Counted from the stretch's first letter, positions 18,138-30,081 are shown. The stretch is DNA of 64,000 nucleotides from Ramlibacter aurantiacus (GCF_016722895.1 NZ_JAEQNA010000011.1:85606-149605); one strand, 5' to 3'. Made by a program: numbers and translations. Notes: generated by a model from the letters alone, not told the origin.

Positions 18138-18524
18138 ATGGTGATCCTGAGTGGGCTCCTGTTCGGTCTGCTGGCCCTGCTGTGGACCGGCGGCGCGTTC
18201 GCATTTGCCGAGCTGGTGCAATGGGGTGCGCAGGCGCTGGCATCCGGCGGTGCCGTCGACACGGCCCGGGGCCTGGCGACGCTCCCGGTGCCGCAGTGGA
18301 TCGCGCTGTGGGTCGATCCCGCCCTGGTGCAGGCGGCCCAGTCCGTGGTGCTGTGGACGCTCGATGCGGCCCGCGAGGCCGTGCCGATGCTCGGTTCGGC
18401 CGCCGGCTGGCTGGTCGCCCTGGTCTGGGTCCTGTGGGCCGTCGGCCTCGTCGCGCTGCTGGTGGCGGCGGGCGGCAGCCATCTGGTCCTGCGCCGCCTG
18501 CGCGGTCGCGTTCGCCCGCACTGA
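18138..18524 (+). CDS. Small membrane protein of unknown function
   Basis: 128 residues, hydrophobic at both ends: helix 1 MVILSGLLFGLLALLWTGG and a last segment GWLVALVWVLWAVGLVALLV, followed by a basic tail RRLRGRVRPH. The middle has amphipathic stretches rich in Trp. No family is recognised. ATG 18138 is chosen because the hydrophobic helix starts there and a GAGGG lies about 7 bases before it. It sits 9 bases upstream of the ExoD-like gene and is probably cotranscribed with it. Confidence 0.55.
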   Translation: MVILSGLLFGLLALLWTGGAFAFAELVQWGAQALASGGAVDTARGLATLPVPQWIALWVDPALVQAAQSVVLWTLDAAREAVPMLGSAAGWLVALVWVLWAVGLVALLVAAGGSHLVLRRLRGRVRPH

Positions 18525-18533
18525 TCGCCACCC

Positions 18534-19160
18534 ATGTCCAAACGATTGGCCGCGACGATGCGGCGGGCGGCACGGGAACACGCGAGCCCGCAAGCGGCCG
18601 GGCTGCAGCTCACCCTGCCGGGCCTGCTGCACCTGCATGGCAGCGATTCGGCGGCCGTCCTGCTGCTGCTGCTGGCCTTGTTCAGCGGCATGCCCATCGC
18701 CGGCGCCGGCACGGTGCTCGCCTTCATCATCCTGGCGCTGGCCTGGCGTTGGCACCGCGGCCCGGACGTCGCGCCCCGCCTGCCCGAACGCCTGGAACGG
18801 CTGGCGCTGAGCGACGCCTGGTCGCGCCGCTGCCTGCATGCGCTGTGCTGGCTCTATGGCACCTCGGCCCGCGTGCTGCGCGCTCGCTGGACCCTGCTGT
18901 GCCATCCCCGCACGCACTGGGGTTGGGGCCTGTGGATCGGCCTGATGGGGGTGCTGATCCTGCTGCCGCTGCCATTCGGCAATGTGCTTCCCAGCCTCAG
19001 CCTGATCCTTCTCAGCCTGGGATGGATGTTCCGCGACGGCATCGCCCTGCTGTCCTCGGCCGTGGTCGGCACCGGCGCGGTCGGCTTCGCCGGGGCCACC
19101 GTCCACGTGCTGGTGGACTGGGTCGGCACCGGCCTCGCGTGGCTGCAGCGGCTGGCTTGA
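18534..19160 (+). CDS. ExoD-family membrane protein
   Basis: 208 residues. The pattern LLLLALFSGMPIAGAGTVLAF, a basic middle, then LLPLPFGNVLPSLSLILLSLGWMFRDG followed by hydrophobic helices is the signature of the ExoD exopolysaccharide-synthesis family (the LPxPxGNxLPa and RDG motifs). The protein is an inner-membrane component whose exact role in polysaccharide production is unclear even in studied rhizobia. It follows a small membrane protein by 9 bases. Confidence 0.75.
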   Translation: MSKRLAATMRRAAREHASPQAAGLQLTLPGLLHLHGSDSAAVLLLLLALFSGMPIAGAGTVLAFIILALAWRWHRGPDVAPRLPERLERLALSDAWSRRCLHALCWLYGTSARVLRARWTLLCHPRTHWGWGLWIGLMGVLILLPLPFGNVLPSLSLILLSLGWMFRDGIALLSSAVVGTGAVGFAGATVHVLVDWVGTGLAWLQRLA

Positions 19161-19222
19161 GGCGATCGCCGGATCGCGCTGCCGATGAGCCCCCGGGAGC
19201 TCGATCGCTGCTAGGGTTTCGC

Positions 19223-19753
19223 ATGACCGCCGACAGCCATCACGACCACGAGCATGAGCACCCGGACGGGCCTGGCCGCCCCGCGGAACCCGACGGGCGC
19301 TGGAAGCACGACGGCGTGCGCGTGATCCCCGGTGACCAGCTCGATCCCAATGTGCCGTCCACGCCAGGCATGGACCGCAAGGCCGCCATCACCTTCGCCC
19401 GGGTGGGGGCGCGAAAGCTGTGGGCGGGCACCGTCACCATCCACCCCGACGCGAAGACCGGCGCGCACCACCACGGCCACCTGGAAAGCGTGATCTACGT
19501 GATCCGCGGCCGTGCCCGCATGCGCTGGGGGGAGCACCTGGAGTACACGGCCGAAGCCGGTCCCGGCGACTTCATCTACGTGCCGCCTTGGGTGCCGCAC
19601 CAGGAGATCAACGCCAGTGCCGACGAGGTGCTCGAATGCGTGCTGTGCCGCAGTGACGGCGAGGCCGTGGCCGTGAATTTGGACATCGAGCCGGTGGAAA
19701 AGCCGCAGACCGTGCTGTGGGTCGATCCCACGCACCCCGGTGGGGCGGTCTAG
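19223..19753 (+). CDS. Cupin domain protein with His-rich N-terminus
   Basis: 176 residues. The N-terminus carries the metal-binding-like run HHDHEHEH. A cupin domain covers about residues 65-150, with motif 1 HHHGHLESVIYVIRGRARMR (His at the expected metal positions and a downstream Glu) and motif 2 PGDFIYVPPWVPHQEINAS. Such proteins are often annotated as mannose-6-phosphate isomerase-like or as small metal-dependent oxygenases; the substrate is not evident. ATG 19223 follows the ExoD-like gene by 62 bases. Confidence 0.7.
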   Translation: MTADSHHDHEHEHPDGPGRPAEPDGRWKHDGVRVIPGDQLDPNVPSTPGMDRKAAITFARVGARKLWAGTVTIHPDAKTGAHHHGHLESVIYVIRGRARMRWGEHLEYTAEAGPGDFIYVPPWVPHQEINASADEVLECVLCRSDGEAVAVNLDIEPVEKPQTVLWVDPTHPGGAV

Positions 19754-19885
19754 CTTCGCGCGTGGCAACGGACGACGGCCGGTCGATCGCCTTGCCCAGC
19801 CTGCGCGGGGGCGGATGCGAGGGCCGACTCTCTAGAATGCCGGCACCCTGGGGTTATCCGGGGCATCCAACCCACGACTGAAGAC

Positions 19886-20317
19886 ATGGCAACAGCAAAG
19901 AAGGCCAAGGCGGCCGCCCCGAAGAAGACGACCAAGGCCACCAGCGCGAAAGCACCCAAGGCTGCCGCGAAGCCCGCCGCGAAGCCCGCGGCCGGGACGA
20001 TGAAGCCGATCAAGGAATCCCTGAACAAGACCGGCCTGGTGAACCACCTGGCGCAGGCGTCGGGCGTGGAGCCGAAGTCGGTGAAGGCGGTGATGTCGGC
20101 CCTGGAAGGGACCGTGCTCGCCTCCATCAACAAGAAGGGCGCTGGCGCGTTCGTGCTGCCTGGCCTGCTGAAGGTGACGGCCGTCTCGGTGCCGGCCAAG
20201 AAGGCGCGCAAGGGCATCAACCCCTTCACCAAGGAGGAGACCGTCTTCAAGGCCAAGCCGGCCACGGTCAAGCTCAAGGTGCGCCCGCTCAAGAAGCTGA
20301 AGGACGCCGCGCTCTGA
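19886..20317 (+). CDS. HU-family DNA-binding protein with Lys/Ala-rich tail
   Basis: 143 residues. Residues 1-38 form a basic AAKPAAK-type tail resembling eukaryotic H1. From about residue 40 an HU/IHF-like fold follows (IKESLNKTGLVNHLAQASGV, a GAFVLPGLLKV strand, and the basic arm RKGINPFTKEE). HU proteins bend and compact DNA. Tailed versions of this kind are common in Burkholderiales. The gene is alone and ends at a strong terminator. A -10-like TAGAAT at 19833-19838 may belong to its promoter, but no good -35 is seen. Confidence 0.85.
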   Translation: MATAKKAKAAAPKKTTKATSAKAPKAAAKPAAKPAAGTMKPIKESLNKTGLVNHLAQASGVEPKSVKAVMSALEGTVLASINKKGAGAFVLPGLLKVTAVSVPAKKARKGINPFTKEETVFKAKPATVKLKVRPLKKLKDAAL

Positions 20318-20338
20318 GTTCCGGGCGCTGACGACCAG

Positions 20339-20370
20339 ACGGCCGCCGCGAGCGGCCGTTTCTGTTTCTG
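20339..20370 (+). terminator. Rho-independent terminator after HU-like gene
   Basis: Stem ACGGCCG (20339-20345) and CGGCCGT (20353-20359) with a 7-base loop, followed by a T-rich TTTCTGTTTCT tract. Confidence 0.75.
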
Positions 20371-20419
20371 GAGCACGGGCTGCATGCGCCCATGAGCGCT
20401 GGGGCAGCCGCACCGGCGG

Positions 20420-20761
20420 CTATCGGAAGGCCTGGCAGTTGCGCGCGGTCTCGGGCGTCGTCTTCAGCTGCCCGTTGGCGCAGGCGGCTCGGGCCGCCGC
20501 GACGCAGGCCGCCGCGGCCCGGTCCTGTTCCTGCCGGGTCTGCCTGCGCAGCGCGGGGACGACCGCGGCCTGGAAGGTCTTGCCGCATTCGCCGCTGATG
20601 CCGGGGTCGCCGTTGCGCCGTGCGAGGTCGGTCACGATCTCCCATGCACGGTACGCCTGCTCGAATGGCGGGGGCGGCGGCGATCCGGCCCGCGCGCCCG
20701 AACCGAGCACCAGCATGAGGGCCGCCAGGGTGACGCCACGGTGATGCGCGATCTTCGCCAT
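20420..20761 (-). CDS. Small secreted hypothetical protein
   Basis: 113 residues with a signal peptide (MAKIAHHRGVTLAALMLVLG, cleavage around ARA-GS). The mature part is an alpha-helical domain with four Cys (in GECGKTF, AACVAA, RAACAN and RNCQAF) that could form disulfides in the periplasm. No family is recognised. ATG 20761 starts 2 bases after the ligase-like gene stops; an upstream ATG-like frame to 20773 would overlap that gene. The tight spacing suggests cotranscription. Confidence 0.6.
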   Translation of the reverse strand: MAKIAHHRGVTLAALMLVLGSGARAGSPPPPPFEQAYRAWEIVTDLARRNGDPGISGECGKTFQAAVVPALRRQTRQEQDRAAAACVAAARAACANGQLKTTPETARNCQAFR

Positions 20762-20763
20762 GA

Positions 20764-21453
20764 TCACGGGCACCAGAGCCGACCGTCCTGCCAGCCCGGG
20801 CGCTTGATCTTGCGCCAGTCGTCGGAGCGCACGCCCGGGCGGTAGAAACTGTCACGCCGCTTGGCCATGACGCCTTCGATCCGGGGGCCGGCGCCGCCCT
20901 GGTCCTGGGGGAGAACCCAGGAACGGAAGAGCCCGGCGTCCGCAGGCAGGTCCTGGACGAACAGCAGCGCTGGCTTGGGGTCATCGATCAGTGCGATCAG
21001 CTCCCGCAGCAGGTCCTTGCGGCGCATCAGCGGCAGGTGCATGGTCGGCTTTCCATTGCAGAGCAGCAGGTCGAAGCAGCACAGCACGACGGGCGGTGCG
21101 CCCGGGTCGCGCCTGCGGCGCCTGGCACGCGCCTGCAGCAGATTGAAATCGCTCGTCCCGTCGGGCCGCAGGACACAGGCTTCGCCGTCGATCACATGCG
21201 GCCCCTCCGGGAGCAGCTCCAGGTCGCGCGTGATCTCGGGAAACCAGGCGGTGCAGTCGTTGCCCGCCTTGGTCACCAGGCGCACGCGCTGCCCGGGCTG
21301 CCGCATCTGCTGGACGAGCGGCTCATGGCTCGTCGCCTCGATGCCGGCCAGGCATCTGTAGCCGTCGAACTTCAGCTCGTAGATCCAGTCGGGCGAGGTG
21401 AACGGCTCGAACAGCTGCTCGACCGCCTGCATGGGCGCTGGGATGGTGGTCAC
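20764..21453 (-). CDS. ATP-dependent DNA ligase-like adenylation domain, no OB-fold
   Basis: 229 residues containing the nucleotidyltransferase motifs of ATP-dependent ligases: motif I ELKFDGYR with lysine K28 as the expected AMP attachment site, DGE in VIDGEACVL, FDLLLCNG, EGVMAK (motif IV) and DWRKIK (motif V). The protein ends about 10 residues after motif V, so the OB-fold domain and motif VI seen in LigD-type ligases are missing. GTG 21453 is preferred over ATG 21432 because it keeps the PAPM segment usual before motif I. No Ku or LigD partner gene is near. It may be a stand-alone adenylating enzyme or need a partner for full ligation. Confidence 0.75.
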   Translation of the reverse strand: MTTIPAPMQAVEQLFEPFTSPDWIYELKFDGYRCLAGIEATSHEPLVQQMRQPGQRVRLVTKAGNDCTAWFPEITRDLELLPEGPHVIDGEACVLRPDGTSDFNLLQARARRRRRDPGAPPVVLCCFDLLLCNGKPTMHLPLMRRKDLLRELIALIDDPKPALLFVQDLPADAGLFRSWVLPQDQGGAGPRIEGVMAKRRDSFYRPGVRSDDWRKIKRPGWQDGRLWCP

Positions 21454-21651
21454 GCACGCAGCATAAGGTCGTGCATCGACGCTGCGGTCGATCCGGGCAG
21501 GGCCGGGATGCGATCGATGCCCTTGCTGCACCAGCCGTGCTCATGCAGGGATCGCGTGGTCGCCGCCCGACGAGGCGTGCGTGCTTCAGCCCGGTGCGCC
21601 GGCCCCAGCGACGACCCGGTCGCTCCTTCCGCACGTGCCTGTTCTGCGCGG

Positions 21652-22467
21652 CTATGCGGCCACCGTCACCACGAGCGCTTCGATCCGTCCTTCGATCGCG
21701 CCATTGCCGAAGCGCCGGGCCAGCTCCGCCTCGGCGGCGCGGGTGGCACGCTCGAGGCCGTGCGGGTCGCGCGCCTCGATCTCGCCGCGCAGTGGCGTGC
21801 CCTCGCAATAGGCAAGCGCCGCCACCCGGGGCGAGACAGCCCGGCTGGTGAACGCCACGGTGTCGATGCCGGGCCCGGCGCGAAAACCGGCCGCGGCGAG
21901 GTGCTGCGCCATGACCGATGCGTCGTGGTAGCCGTGGGGTGTGCGCGCCAGGAAGCGCGGAGGATCGTCGGGGAACACCGCGGCGAGCGCGTGCGTCACC
22001 GCGTCGGCGAATTCGTTGACCGAAAGAGGTCCCCAGGTGTTGAAGGCGAAGAGGCCACCCGTGCGAAGCATGCGGCGCGCCTCGGCGAACGCCCGCGGCT
22101 TGTCGGGGAAGAACATGACGCCGAACTGGCATGCCACCGCATCGAAGGACGCGGTCTCGAACGGCAGTTGCATGGCGTCGGCGATGTGCCATCGCACGGG
22201 CCGCCGCGTGCCGATTCTCGCGGCCTCCTCGATCATTGCCGGGTTGAGGTCGGTGGCGACGATCTCCGACGCGGCATCGAGCGTGACGGCGAGTTGGCGG
22301 GTCACCACGCCGGTGCCGGCCGCCAACTCCAGCACGCGCGCCGGTGACGACCGTGCCACGCGCGCGGCCAGGTCGACCGCATAGGGCTCGAAGATGAGCG
22401 GCACCATGTAGCGCTCGTAGAACTGGGCCACCGAGCCGGTGAAGGCGGTGTCGAGCCTGGAAGTCAT
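21652..22467 (-). CDS. SAM-dependent methyltransferase
   Basis: 271 residues of the class I methyltransferase fold. Motif I is VLELAAGTG (45-53); ATDLNPAMI ends strand 2; HIADAMQLPFE and FDAVACQFGVMFFPD follow, as in UbiE/COQ5-like enzymes. The C-terminal part (SRAVSPRVAALAYCEGTPLR) matches a family of uncharacterised relatives. It stands alone: 198 bases without a gene separate it from the ligase-like gene, and the cytochrome gene follows on the other side after 90 bases. The substrate is unknown. Confidence 0.8.
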   Translation of the reverse strand: MTSRLDTAFTGSVAQFYERYMVPLIFEPYAVDLAARVARSSPARVLELAAGTGVVTRQLAVTLDAASEIVATDLNPAMIEEAARIGTRRPVRWHIADAMQLPFETASFDAVACQFGVMFFPDKPRAFAEARRMLRTGGLFAFNTWGPLSVNEFADAVTHALAAVFPDDPPRFLARTPHGYHDASVMAQHLAAAGFRAGPGIDTVAFTSRAVSPRVAALAYCEGTPLRGEIEARDPHGLERATRAAEAELARRFGNGAIEGRIEALVVTVAA

Positions 22468-22557
22468 GGGAACCTCCGCAAGAACCAGCGGATTGTCCCG
22501 CGCGCGAAACGGCCGAGGAGATGAGCCCGAAGCGTATTCCGCAAGGGCCCCGCGGGC

Positions 22558-22950
22558 TTACTTCAAGCTCGCCAGGTAGGCGAGCAAGGCCGGCAGTTCC
22601 GGATCGTTGGCCGTGGGCGCCTTCTGCCGCCTGGCGCCCGCCGACAGCTTCTCGGCCGCGGCTCCCTGGCCGAGCGTCCAGTCGCGCAGGCCCTGGGCGT
22701 CGAGCCGGGCGCCGACGCCGTCCAGCGGATTGGCCGGGTTGCCCTTGCCGGCCACCGAATGGCAGTTCATGCAGTTCAGCCGTTCGAAGGCCGCGCGCCC
22801 CGCGGCCACGCGGGCATCGGGGGCCGGCGCTGTCGCGGCCGGCTGCGCCGCACCGCCGGGGTTGCGAGCGAAAGCGAAGACGGCCGCCAGGCTCACCACG
22901 ACACCTGCGGTGAGGCCGGCCAGCCAGCGGGCACGGGACTGTCGGTTCAT
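22558..22950 (-). CDS. Membrane-anchored monoheme cytochrome c
   Basis: 130 residues. An N-terminal anchor or signal (WLAGLTAGVVVSLAAVFAFA) is followed by an Ala/Pro-rich linker and a c-type heme site CMNCH. No methionine and no further histidine occurs after the heme motif, so the usual Met axial ligand of class I cytochromes is missing. A Lys (in RRQKAPT) or another group might replace it. ATG 22950 lies 6 bases after the stop of the flavoprotein gene; an upstream in-frame ATG (22965) would overlap it. It probably exchanges electrons with that flavoprotein. Confidence 0.75.
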   Translation of the reverse strand: MNRQSRARWLAGLTAGVVVSLAAVFAFARNPGGAAQPAATAPAPDARVAAGRAAFERLNCMNCHSVAGKGNPANPLDGVGARLDAQGLRDWTLGQGAAAEKLSAGARRQKAPTANDPELPALLAYLASLK

Positions 22951-22955
22951 GTCGG

Positions 22956-24299
22956 TCACACCCATTCGAAGAGTTCCGAGTGCACGCGGCGGGCATCGAC
23001 GCCCAGCGCCGCGAGGGCGGCTTCGACCGACTGCGTCATCGCTGTCGGTCCGCAGACGAAGTATTCACGATCGCCACGCTCAGCCTGCAAGGAATTCAAC
23101 GGCCGGGCCAGCAGGTCCTGGGTGATCAGGCCGTGCTCGCCGGTCCAGCCAGCGGGCGGCTCGCTCAGCACATGCACCACGCGCAGGTCCAGCCGCTGCT
23201 GCAACTGATCCAGCTCCTCGCGGAAGGCCACGCGATCCCAGGCGCGGTTGCCGTAGACCAGCAGCAGCGGGCGGCGGTCGCCGCGGTCGGCCAGGGTGCG
23301 AAGCATCGACATCACCGGCGCAATGCCGATGCCCCCGGCGATGAAGACGAAGCCCGACGAGTCCGAATGGTGGTCGATGCTGAAGGTGCCGTAAGGGCCG
23401 TCGAGCCAGGCGGTTTCTCCGGGCTTCATGTCCTTGATCGTGCGGCTGAAGTCGCCCAGTTCCTTGATGGACAACTCGATGCGGTCGTCGCGCGTGGCGC
23501 TGGAGGCGATCGAGAAAGGGTGCTCGTGCATGGACCACGGCGAGTGCCGCAAGGTGAGCCAGGCGAATTGGCCGGGGGCGAACCGCAGGCGGTGTCCAGC
23601 CGCGGGTTCGAGCACCAGCGTGGACACGCGCCCGTGCTCGGGCCGCACCTGGGCCACGCGCCATGGCTGGCGCGACAGTCGCCAGGGACGCAGCAGGCGC
23701 ACCAGCAGCACGATGGCCAACCACGCCGCGGCGAACAGCACCCACAGCCCGCGCTTCCAGGGCAGGTCCAGGTAATGCCCGGCGGCGAACACATGCCACA
23801 GCGCGAGCACCATCGCCGTGACGGAGAGCGCCCAGTGCGTCATGCGCCAGCGGTCGTACTCCAGCGCAAGGCGTCGGCGTGCCAGCGCCAGCACGGCCAC
23901 CGTGGCCAGCAGCACCAGCGCCGCACGGCCGGCCGTCATGTGCGCGGGCGCCCGGCGCGGATCGGCCGACCCGAGCGCCTGCGGAACCTCCAGGAACAGC
24001 AGGCCGACGTGCACGGCCACGATGGCCAGCGCGCAGACCGCGAGATAGCGGTGGAAGTAGTAGACGATGTCGATGCCGAACGGCAGCGTCGCACGGCGAA
24101 AGCGCGCGGTCAGGACCCACTGCACGCCGAACATCACCAGCGCCGCGTAGCCCAGCGCCATCGAGAAATCCCAGGCGAAGCCGCGCCCCGGGGCGCTGCT
24201 GCCGCCGAGCAGCAGCAGCAGCATGGGGGCGGTGACCACCAGCAGGTAAGCCCCGAGCCACGGCGCTGCGCTGCTTCGGTTCGCCTTCGGGTGGGTCAT
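22956..24299 (-). CDS. Ferric-reductase-like membrane flavoprotein
   Basis: 447 residues. Residues 1-215 form a six-helix ferric-reductase-type membrane domain with spaced His pairs suited to b hemes (YYFHRYLAVCALAIVAVHVG and MTHWALSVTAMVLALWHVF). The C-terminal half is an FAD/NAD(P)-binding domain: HPFSIAS for FAD, GGIGIAPVMSML for the nicotinamide, and YFVCGPTAMT near the end. It would move electrons from NAD(P)H across the membrane, perhaps to metal ions, oxygen or the downstream cytochrome c. The two genes are spaced by a few bases. The substrate is not known. Confidence 0.8.
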   Translation of the reverse strand: MTHPKANRSSAAPWLGAYLLVVTAPMLLLLLGGSSAPGRGFAWDFSMALGYAALVMFGVQWVLTARFRRATLPFGIDIVYYFHRYLAVCALAIVAVHVGLLFLEVPQALGSADPRRAPAHMTAGRAALVLLATVAVLALARRRLALEYDRWRMTHWALSVTAMVLALWHVFAAGHYLDLPWKRGLWVLFAAAWLAIVLLVRLLRPWRLSRQPWRVAQVRPEHGRVSTLVLEPAAGHRLRFAPGQFAWLTLRHSPWSMHEHPFSIASSATRDDRIELSIKELGDFSRTIKDMKPGETAWLDGPYGTFSIDHHSDSSGFVFIAGGIGIAPVMSMLRTLADRGDRRPLLLVYGNRAWDRVAFREELDQLQQRLDLRVVHVLSEPPAGWTGEHGLITQDLLARPLNSLQAERGDREYFVCGPTAMTQSVEAALAALGVDARRVHSELFEWV

Positions 24300-24375
24300 T
24301 CGCCTCCTCGATGCCGGCTGAAGGACTGCGGGTTGCCCGCGGGTCGGTTGGCTTCCGGGGCGAACGACCCCGCCG

Positions 24376-26610
<2,235 letters not shown>

Positions 26611-26716
26611 GGGAATGTCTCTCGAAAAAACTGAGGGGGGCGAGCGCGTGGCGCCAGGGCGCAATGTTATGTCATGAGCAGCGAGCCGCCGGCGGAAGGC
26701 GCGGCGCCAGGCGGAC

Positions 26717-27091
26717 TCAGCGATCCGCCTCTTCCAGCCGAGCCTTCAAGTCCTCCGTGCGCTGGCTGGTCATCTCGGCCAGGCACATCGACCTGACGAG
26801 CGGGTAGATGGTGCCGCCCTGGTACGCGGCCGACCGGAAGTCGCAGTTCATGTCGCGATAGGACAGCCATACCCGCTGCACGGAGCGCAGCTTGTCACGT
26901 TGGGCGGGCTTGAGCTTCGACGCGAGGTCGCGGTACGTGTCGTTCAGGCGTGCGTCTTCGCGCGCATGGTCCTGCGCCGCGCACTCGTTCATCTCTCCCT
27001 GGGTCATGGCGTGCCGGCAGTTCTGCGCGGCGGCAGTGGCGGGGCAGGCGACAGCGAGCACCGCCAGAAGTGCATGTGAGGAGTAGGACAT
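26717..27091 (-). CDS. LprI-like secreted protein (DUF1311)
   Basis: 124 residues with a signal peptide ending at AAAQ. The mature domain has the spaced Cys and acidic pattern of DUF1311/LprI (NCRHAMTQGEMNECAAQ, LNDTYRDLASKL, QRVWLSYRDMNCDF, MCLAEMTSQRT). Some members inhibit lysozyme; whether this one does is not known. ATG 27091 is chosen over an in-frame GTG at 27100 because a GGTGA lies a few bases before it. Confidence 0.75.
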   Translation of the reverse strand: MSYSSHALLAVLAVACPATAAAQNCRHAMTQGEMNECAAQDHAREDARLNDTYRDLASKLKPAQRDKLRSVQRVWLSYRDMNCDFRSAAYQGGTIYPLVRSMCLAEMTSQRTEDLKARLEEADR

Positions 27092-27166
27092 CGAAGTCAC
27101 CAGGAGGCGGATGTGTGGTGGCGGATGTGCGATGGCTGATGTATGGCCACCTGATCCATCCCGGTT

Positions 27167-29998
27167 TCAACCCGTGTTGCGCAAGCCCGCCGCGATGCCG
27201 TTGATCGACATGTGGATGCCGCGCTGCACTTCCTCGTCGTCCTGCCCTTCGCGATACCGCCGCACCAGTTCCACCTGCAGGTGGTTCAGCGGATCGATGT
27301 ACGGGAAGCGGTGCCGGATGGAGCGCTGCAGCGCCGGATTGCCCGCCAACCGCTGCTTGTCGCCCGTGATCTGGTAGAGCGCATCCACCGTGCGCTGCCA
27401 CTCGGCCTCGATGGCGGCCGTGATGCGCTTGCGCAGGCGCGCGTCGGGCACGAGTTCGCTGTAGCGCGAGGCCAGGGCCAAATCGCTCTTGGCCAGCACC
27501 ATGTCCATGTTGGACAGCAGCGTGCGAAAGAACGGCCATTGCCGGTACATCTTCTGCAGCAGGGCCAGGCGTTCCTTGTGGGCGCCGCGGCCGGCTTCGT
27601 CGGATCGCGTGAAGGCCCGGACGGCCGAGCCGAAGCCGAACCAGCCGGGCAGGGTGAGGCGGCACTGGCCCCAGCTGAAGCTCCAGGGGATGGCGCGCAG
27701 GTCTTCGATGCGCTGGCCCGACTTGCGTGAAGCCGGGCGCGATCCGATGTTGAGTTCGGCGATCTCGCGGATCGGCGTCGCGCCGAAGAAGTAGTCGGTG
27801 AAGGCCGGGGTGTCGTACACCAGGGCGCGATAGGCGCGCATGCTGGCCTCGGACAGCTCGCGCGCGGCGTCCAGGAAGGCCGCGGGCGCGGTCTTGGTGG
27901 GCTGCAGCAGCGTGGCTTCGAGGGTGGCGGCGACCAGCGTCTCGAGGTTGCGGCGGCCGATCTCGGGATTGGCGTACTTGGAGCCGATCACCTCGCCCTG
28001 TTCGGTGAGGCGGATCTGCCCCTGCACGGTGCCCTGAGGCTGCGCCAGGATGGCCTGGTAGCTGGGGCCGCCGCCCCGGCCGACCGTGCCGCCGCGGCCG
28101 TGGAACATGCGCAGGCGAATGCCGTGGCTGCGGGTCAGCTCCTCGAACAGCTGGACCAGCGCGATGCCCGCGCAGTACAGCTCCCAGTTGCTGGTGAAGA
28201 TGCCGCCGTCCTTGTTGCTGTCGCTGTAGCCCAGCATGATGTCCTGCTCGGCGCCCGAGCGCTGCACCAGCCGCGCAATGCCGGGCAGGGAATAGAACTC
28301 GCGCATGATGGGCGCGGCGTTGCGCAGGTCTTCGATGGTCTCGAAGAGGGGCACGACGATCAGCTGGCAGGTGCCGCTGTCCTGCAGCGTGCCCTGCATC
28401 AGCCGGGTTTCCTTCTGCAGCAGCAGCACTTCGAGCAGGTCGCTCACGCTCTCGGTGTGGCTGATGATGTAGTGGCGGATGGACTGCGGCCCCAGCTTGC
28501 CGCGCAGCCGGTGCGCGGTCTCGAAGATGGCGAGTTCGCGCTGCGCGTGGTCGGAGTAGGGCGCACCCGGAACCCGCAGCGGACGGGCCTCGCCGAGCAG
28601 GCGCACCAGCAGCACGCGACGCTCGGCCTCGGGCAATTGCGCGTAGCCGGCCTCCACACCCGCGGTGGCCAGCAGTTCGGCGACCACGGCCTCGTGCTGT
28701 TCCGAGTTCTGCCGCAGGTCCATCGTGGCCAGGTGGAAGCCGAACACTTCGGCGGCCCGGATCAGCGGGCCCAGGCGTTGCGGCACGAGCGCCGCGCCGT
28801 GGCTGGCCAGCAGCGAATCGCGGATGGTGTGCAGGTCGGCCAGGAAGTCCTCGGCGCGCGCATACGGGTCTTGCGGCGGCAGCACATGGCGCGCGGCCTC
28901 GCCGCCGCCCAGCTCGCGCAGAGTGGCGGCCAGCCGCGCGTACATGTAGGCCAGGGCGCGCCGGTAGGGCTCGTCCACGCGGTGTTCGTCGTGGTCGGGG
29001 GATCGGTCGGCCAGCGCCTGCATGGCCGGCGTGACCGGCACCAGCATGGCCGAGAGCGACAGCTCGGTGCCCAGGAAGTGCACCTCGGTGAGGTAGTGGC
29101 GCAGGGCCACTTCGCTTTGCCGGCGCAGGGCGTACTCGAGCGTGCCGGCGCCGACGTTGGGGTTGCCGTCGCGGTCGCCGCCGATCCACATGCCCATGCG
29201 AAGGAAGGTGCCCACTTCCGACTGGCCGAGTTCGCGCTCGAGGTTGGCGTAGATGCGCGGGATCTCGCGCAGGAAGGTGGTCTCGTAGTAGGAGAGCGCG
29301 TTCTCCACTTCGTCGGCCACGGTGAGCTTGCTGTAGCGAAGCAGGCGGGTCTGCCACAGCTGCGTGACACGGGCGCGGATCTGCGCGTCGTTGGCGGCCA
29401 GCTCGCGCGGGGCCAGCGCGTCCTTGGGCAAGGCCCGCGCCTTGATCTCGTCGCGCTCGGTGAGCAGCCGGGCGATGCCGCGCTCGGCGTCGAGGATGCT
29501 CTTGCGCTGCACCTCGGTGGGATGCGCGGTGAGCACCGGCGAGATGTAGCTGTGCGCGAGCGTGTCGGCCACCGCGCGCGGTGCGATGCCGGCCCATCGC
29601 AGTCGCGCCAGGGCCACCTCGATGCTGCCCTCGTGCGAGTCACCGGCCCGCTCGTGGATGACGCGGCGGCGGATGTGGTGGCGGTCCTCGGCCAGGTTCG
29701 CCAGGTGGCTGAAGTAGGTGAAGGCGCGGATCACCCGCACCGCCTGTTCGGCCGACAGCGACTTGAGCAGCGACTTGAGCGCGCGGTCGGCTTCGTGGTC
29801 GGCGTCGCGCCGGAAGGCCACCGAGAGCTTGCGGATCTGCTCGACCAGCTCGAAGGCCTCCTGGCCTTCCTGCTCGCGGATCACGTCGCCCAGGATGCGC
29901 CCGAGCAGCCGGATGTCCTCGCGCAAGGGCTTCTCGTTGTCGCGAGCCCTGCGCACGGGCGAGTCGGGCGCCGAGGGCGCGGAGAGGACGGCGGACAT
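27167..29998 (-). CDS. ppc: Phosphoenolpyruvate carboxylase
   Basis: 943 residues. Adds bicarbonate to phosphoenolpyruvate to give oxaloacetate, refilling the TCA cycle. The catalytic His is H159 in [12 protein letters not shown]. The glycine-rich [16 protein letters not shown] loop and SNWELYCAG region are present, and the C-terminal [12 protein letters not shown] is the normal end of the enzyme. Length is normal. It is divergent from hemC with about 100 bases between them and starts at ATG 29998. Confidence 0.95.
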   Translation of the reverse strand: MSAVLSAPSAPDSPVRRARDNEKPLREDIRLLGRILGDVIREQEGQEAFELVEQIRKLSVAFRRDADHEADRALKSLLKSLSAEQAVRVIRAFTYFSHLANLAEDRHHIRRRVIHERAGDSHEGSIEVALARLRWAGIAPRAVADTLAHSYISPVLTAHPTEVQRKSILDAERGIARLLTERDEIKARALPKDALAPRELAANDAQIRARVTQLWQTRLLRYSKLTVADEVENALSYYETTFLREIPRIYANLERELGQSEVGTFLRMGMWIGGDRDGNPNVGAGTLEYALRRQSEVALRHYLTEVHFLGTELSLSAMLVPVTPAMQALADRSPDHDEHRVDEPYRRALAYMYARLAATLRELGGGEAARHVLPPQDPYARAEDFLADLHTIRDSLLASHGAALVPQRLGPLIRAAEVFGFHLATMDLRQNSEQHEAVVAELLATAGVEAGYAQLPEAERRVLLVRLLGEARPLRVPGAPYSDHAQRELAIFETAHRLRGKLGPQSIRHYIISHTESVSDLLEVLLLQKETRLMQGTLQDSGTCQLIVVPLFETIEDLRNAAPIMREFYSLPGIARLVQRSGAEQDIMLGYSDSNKDGGIFTSNWELYCAGIALVQLFEELTRSHGIRLRMFHGRGGTVGRGGGPSYQAILAQPQGTVQGQIRLTEQGEVIGSKYANPEIGRRNLETLVAATLEATLLQPTKTAPAAFLDAARELSEASMRAYRALVYDTPAFTDYFFGATPIREIAELNIGSRPASRKSGQRIEDLRAIPWSFSWGQCRLTLPGWFGFGSAVRAFTRSDEAGRGAHKERLALLQKMYRQWPFFRTLLSNMDMVLAKSDLALASRYSELVPDARLRKRITAAIEAEWQRTVDALYQITGDKQRLAGNPALQRSIRHRFPYIDPLNHLQVELVRRYREGQDDEEVQRGIHMSINGIAAGLRNTG

Positions 29999-30081
29999 GG
30001 AAACAGGCTCCTGGAGGTGCTCAAATTTTCGGCAGGGCGCATGCTAGCATCGCCGGCTTCCCCCGCTTTTTCTCCTCTGGC

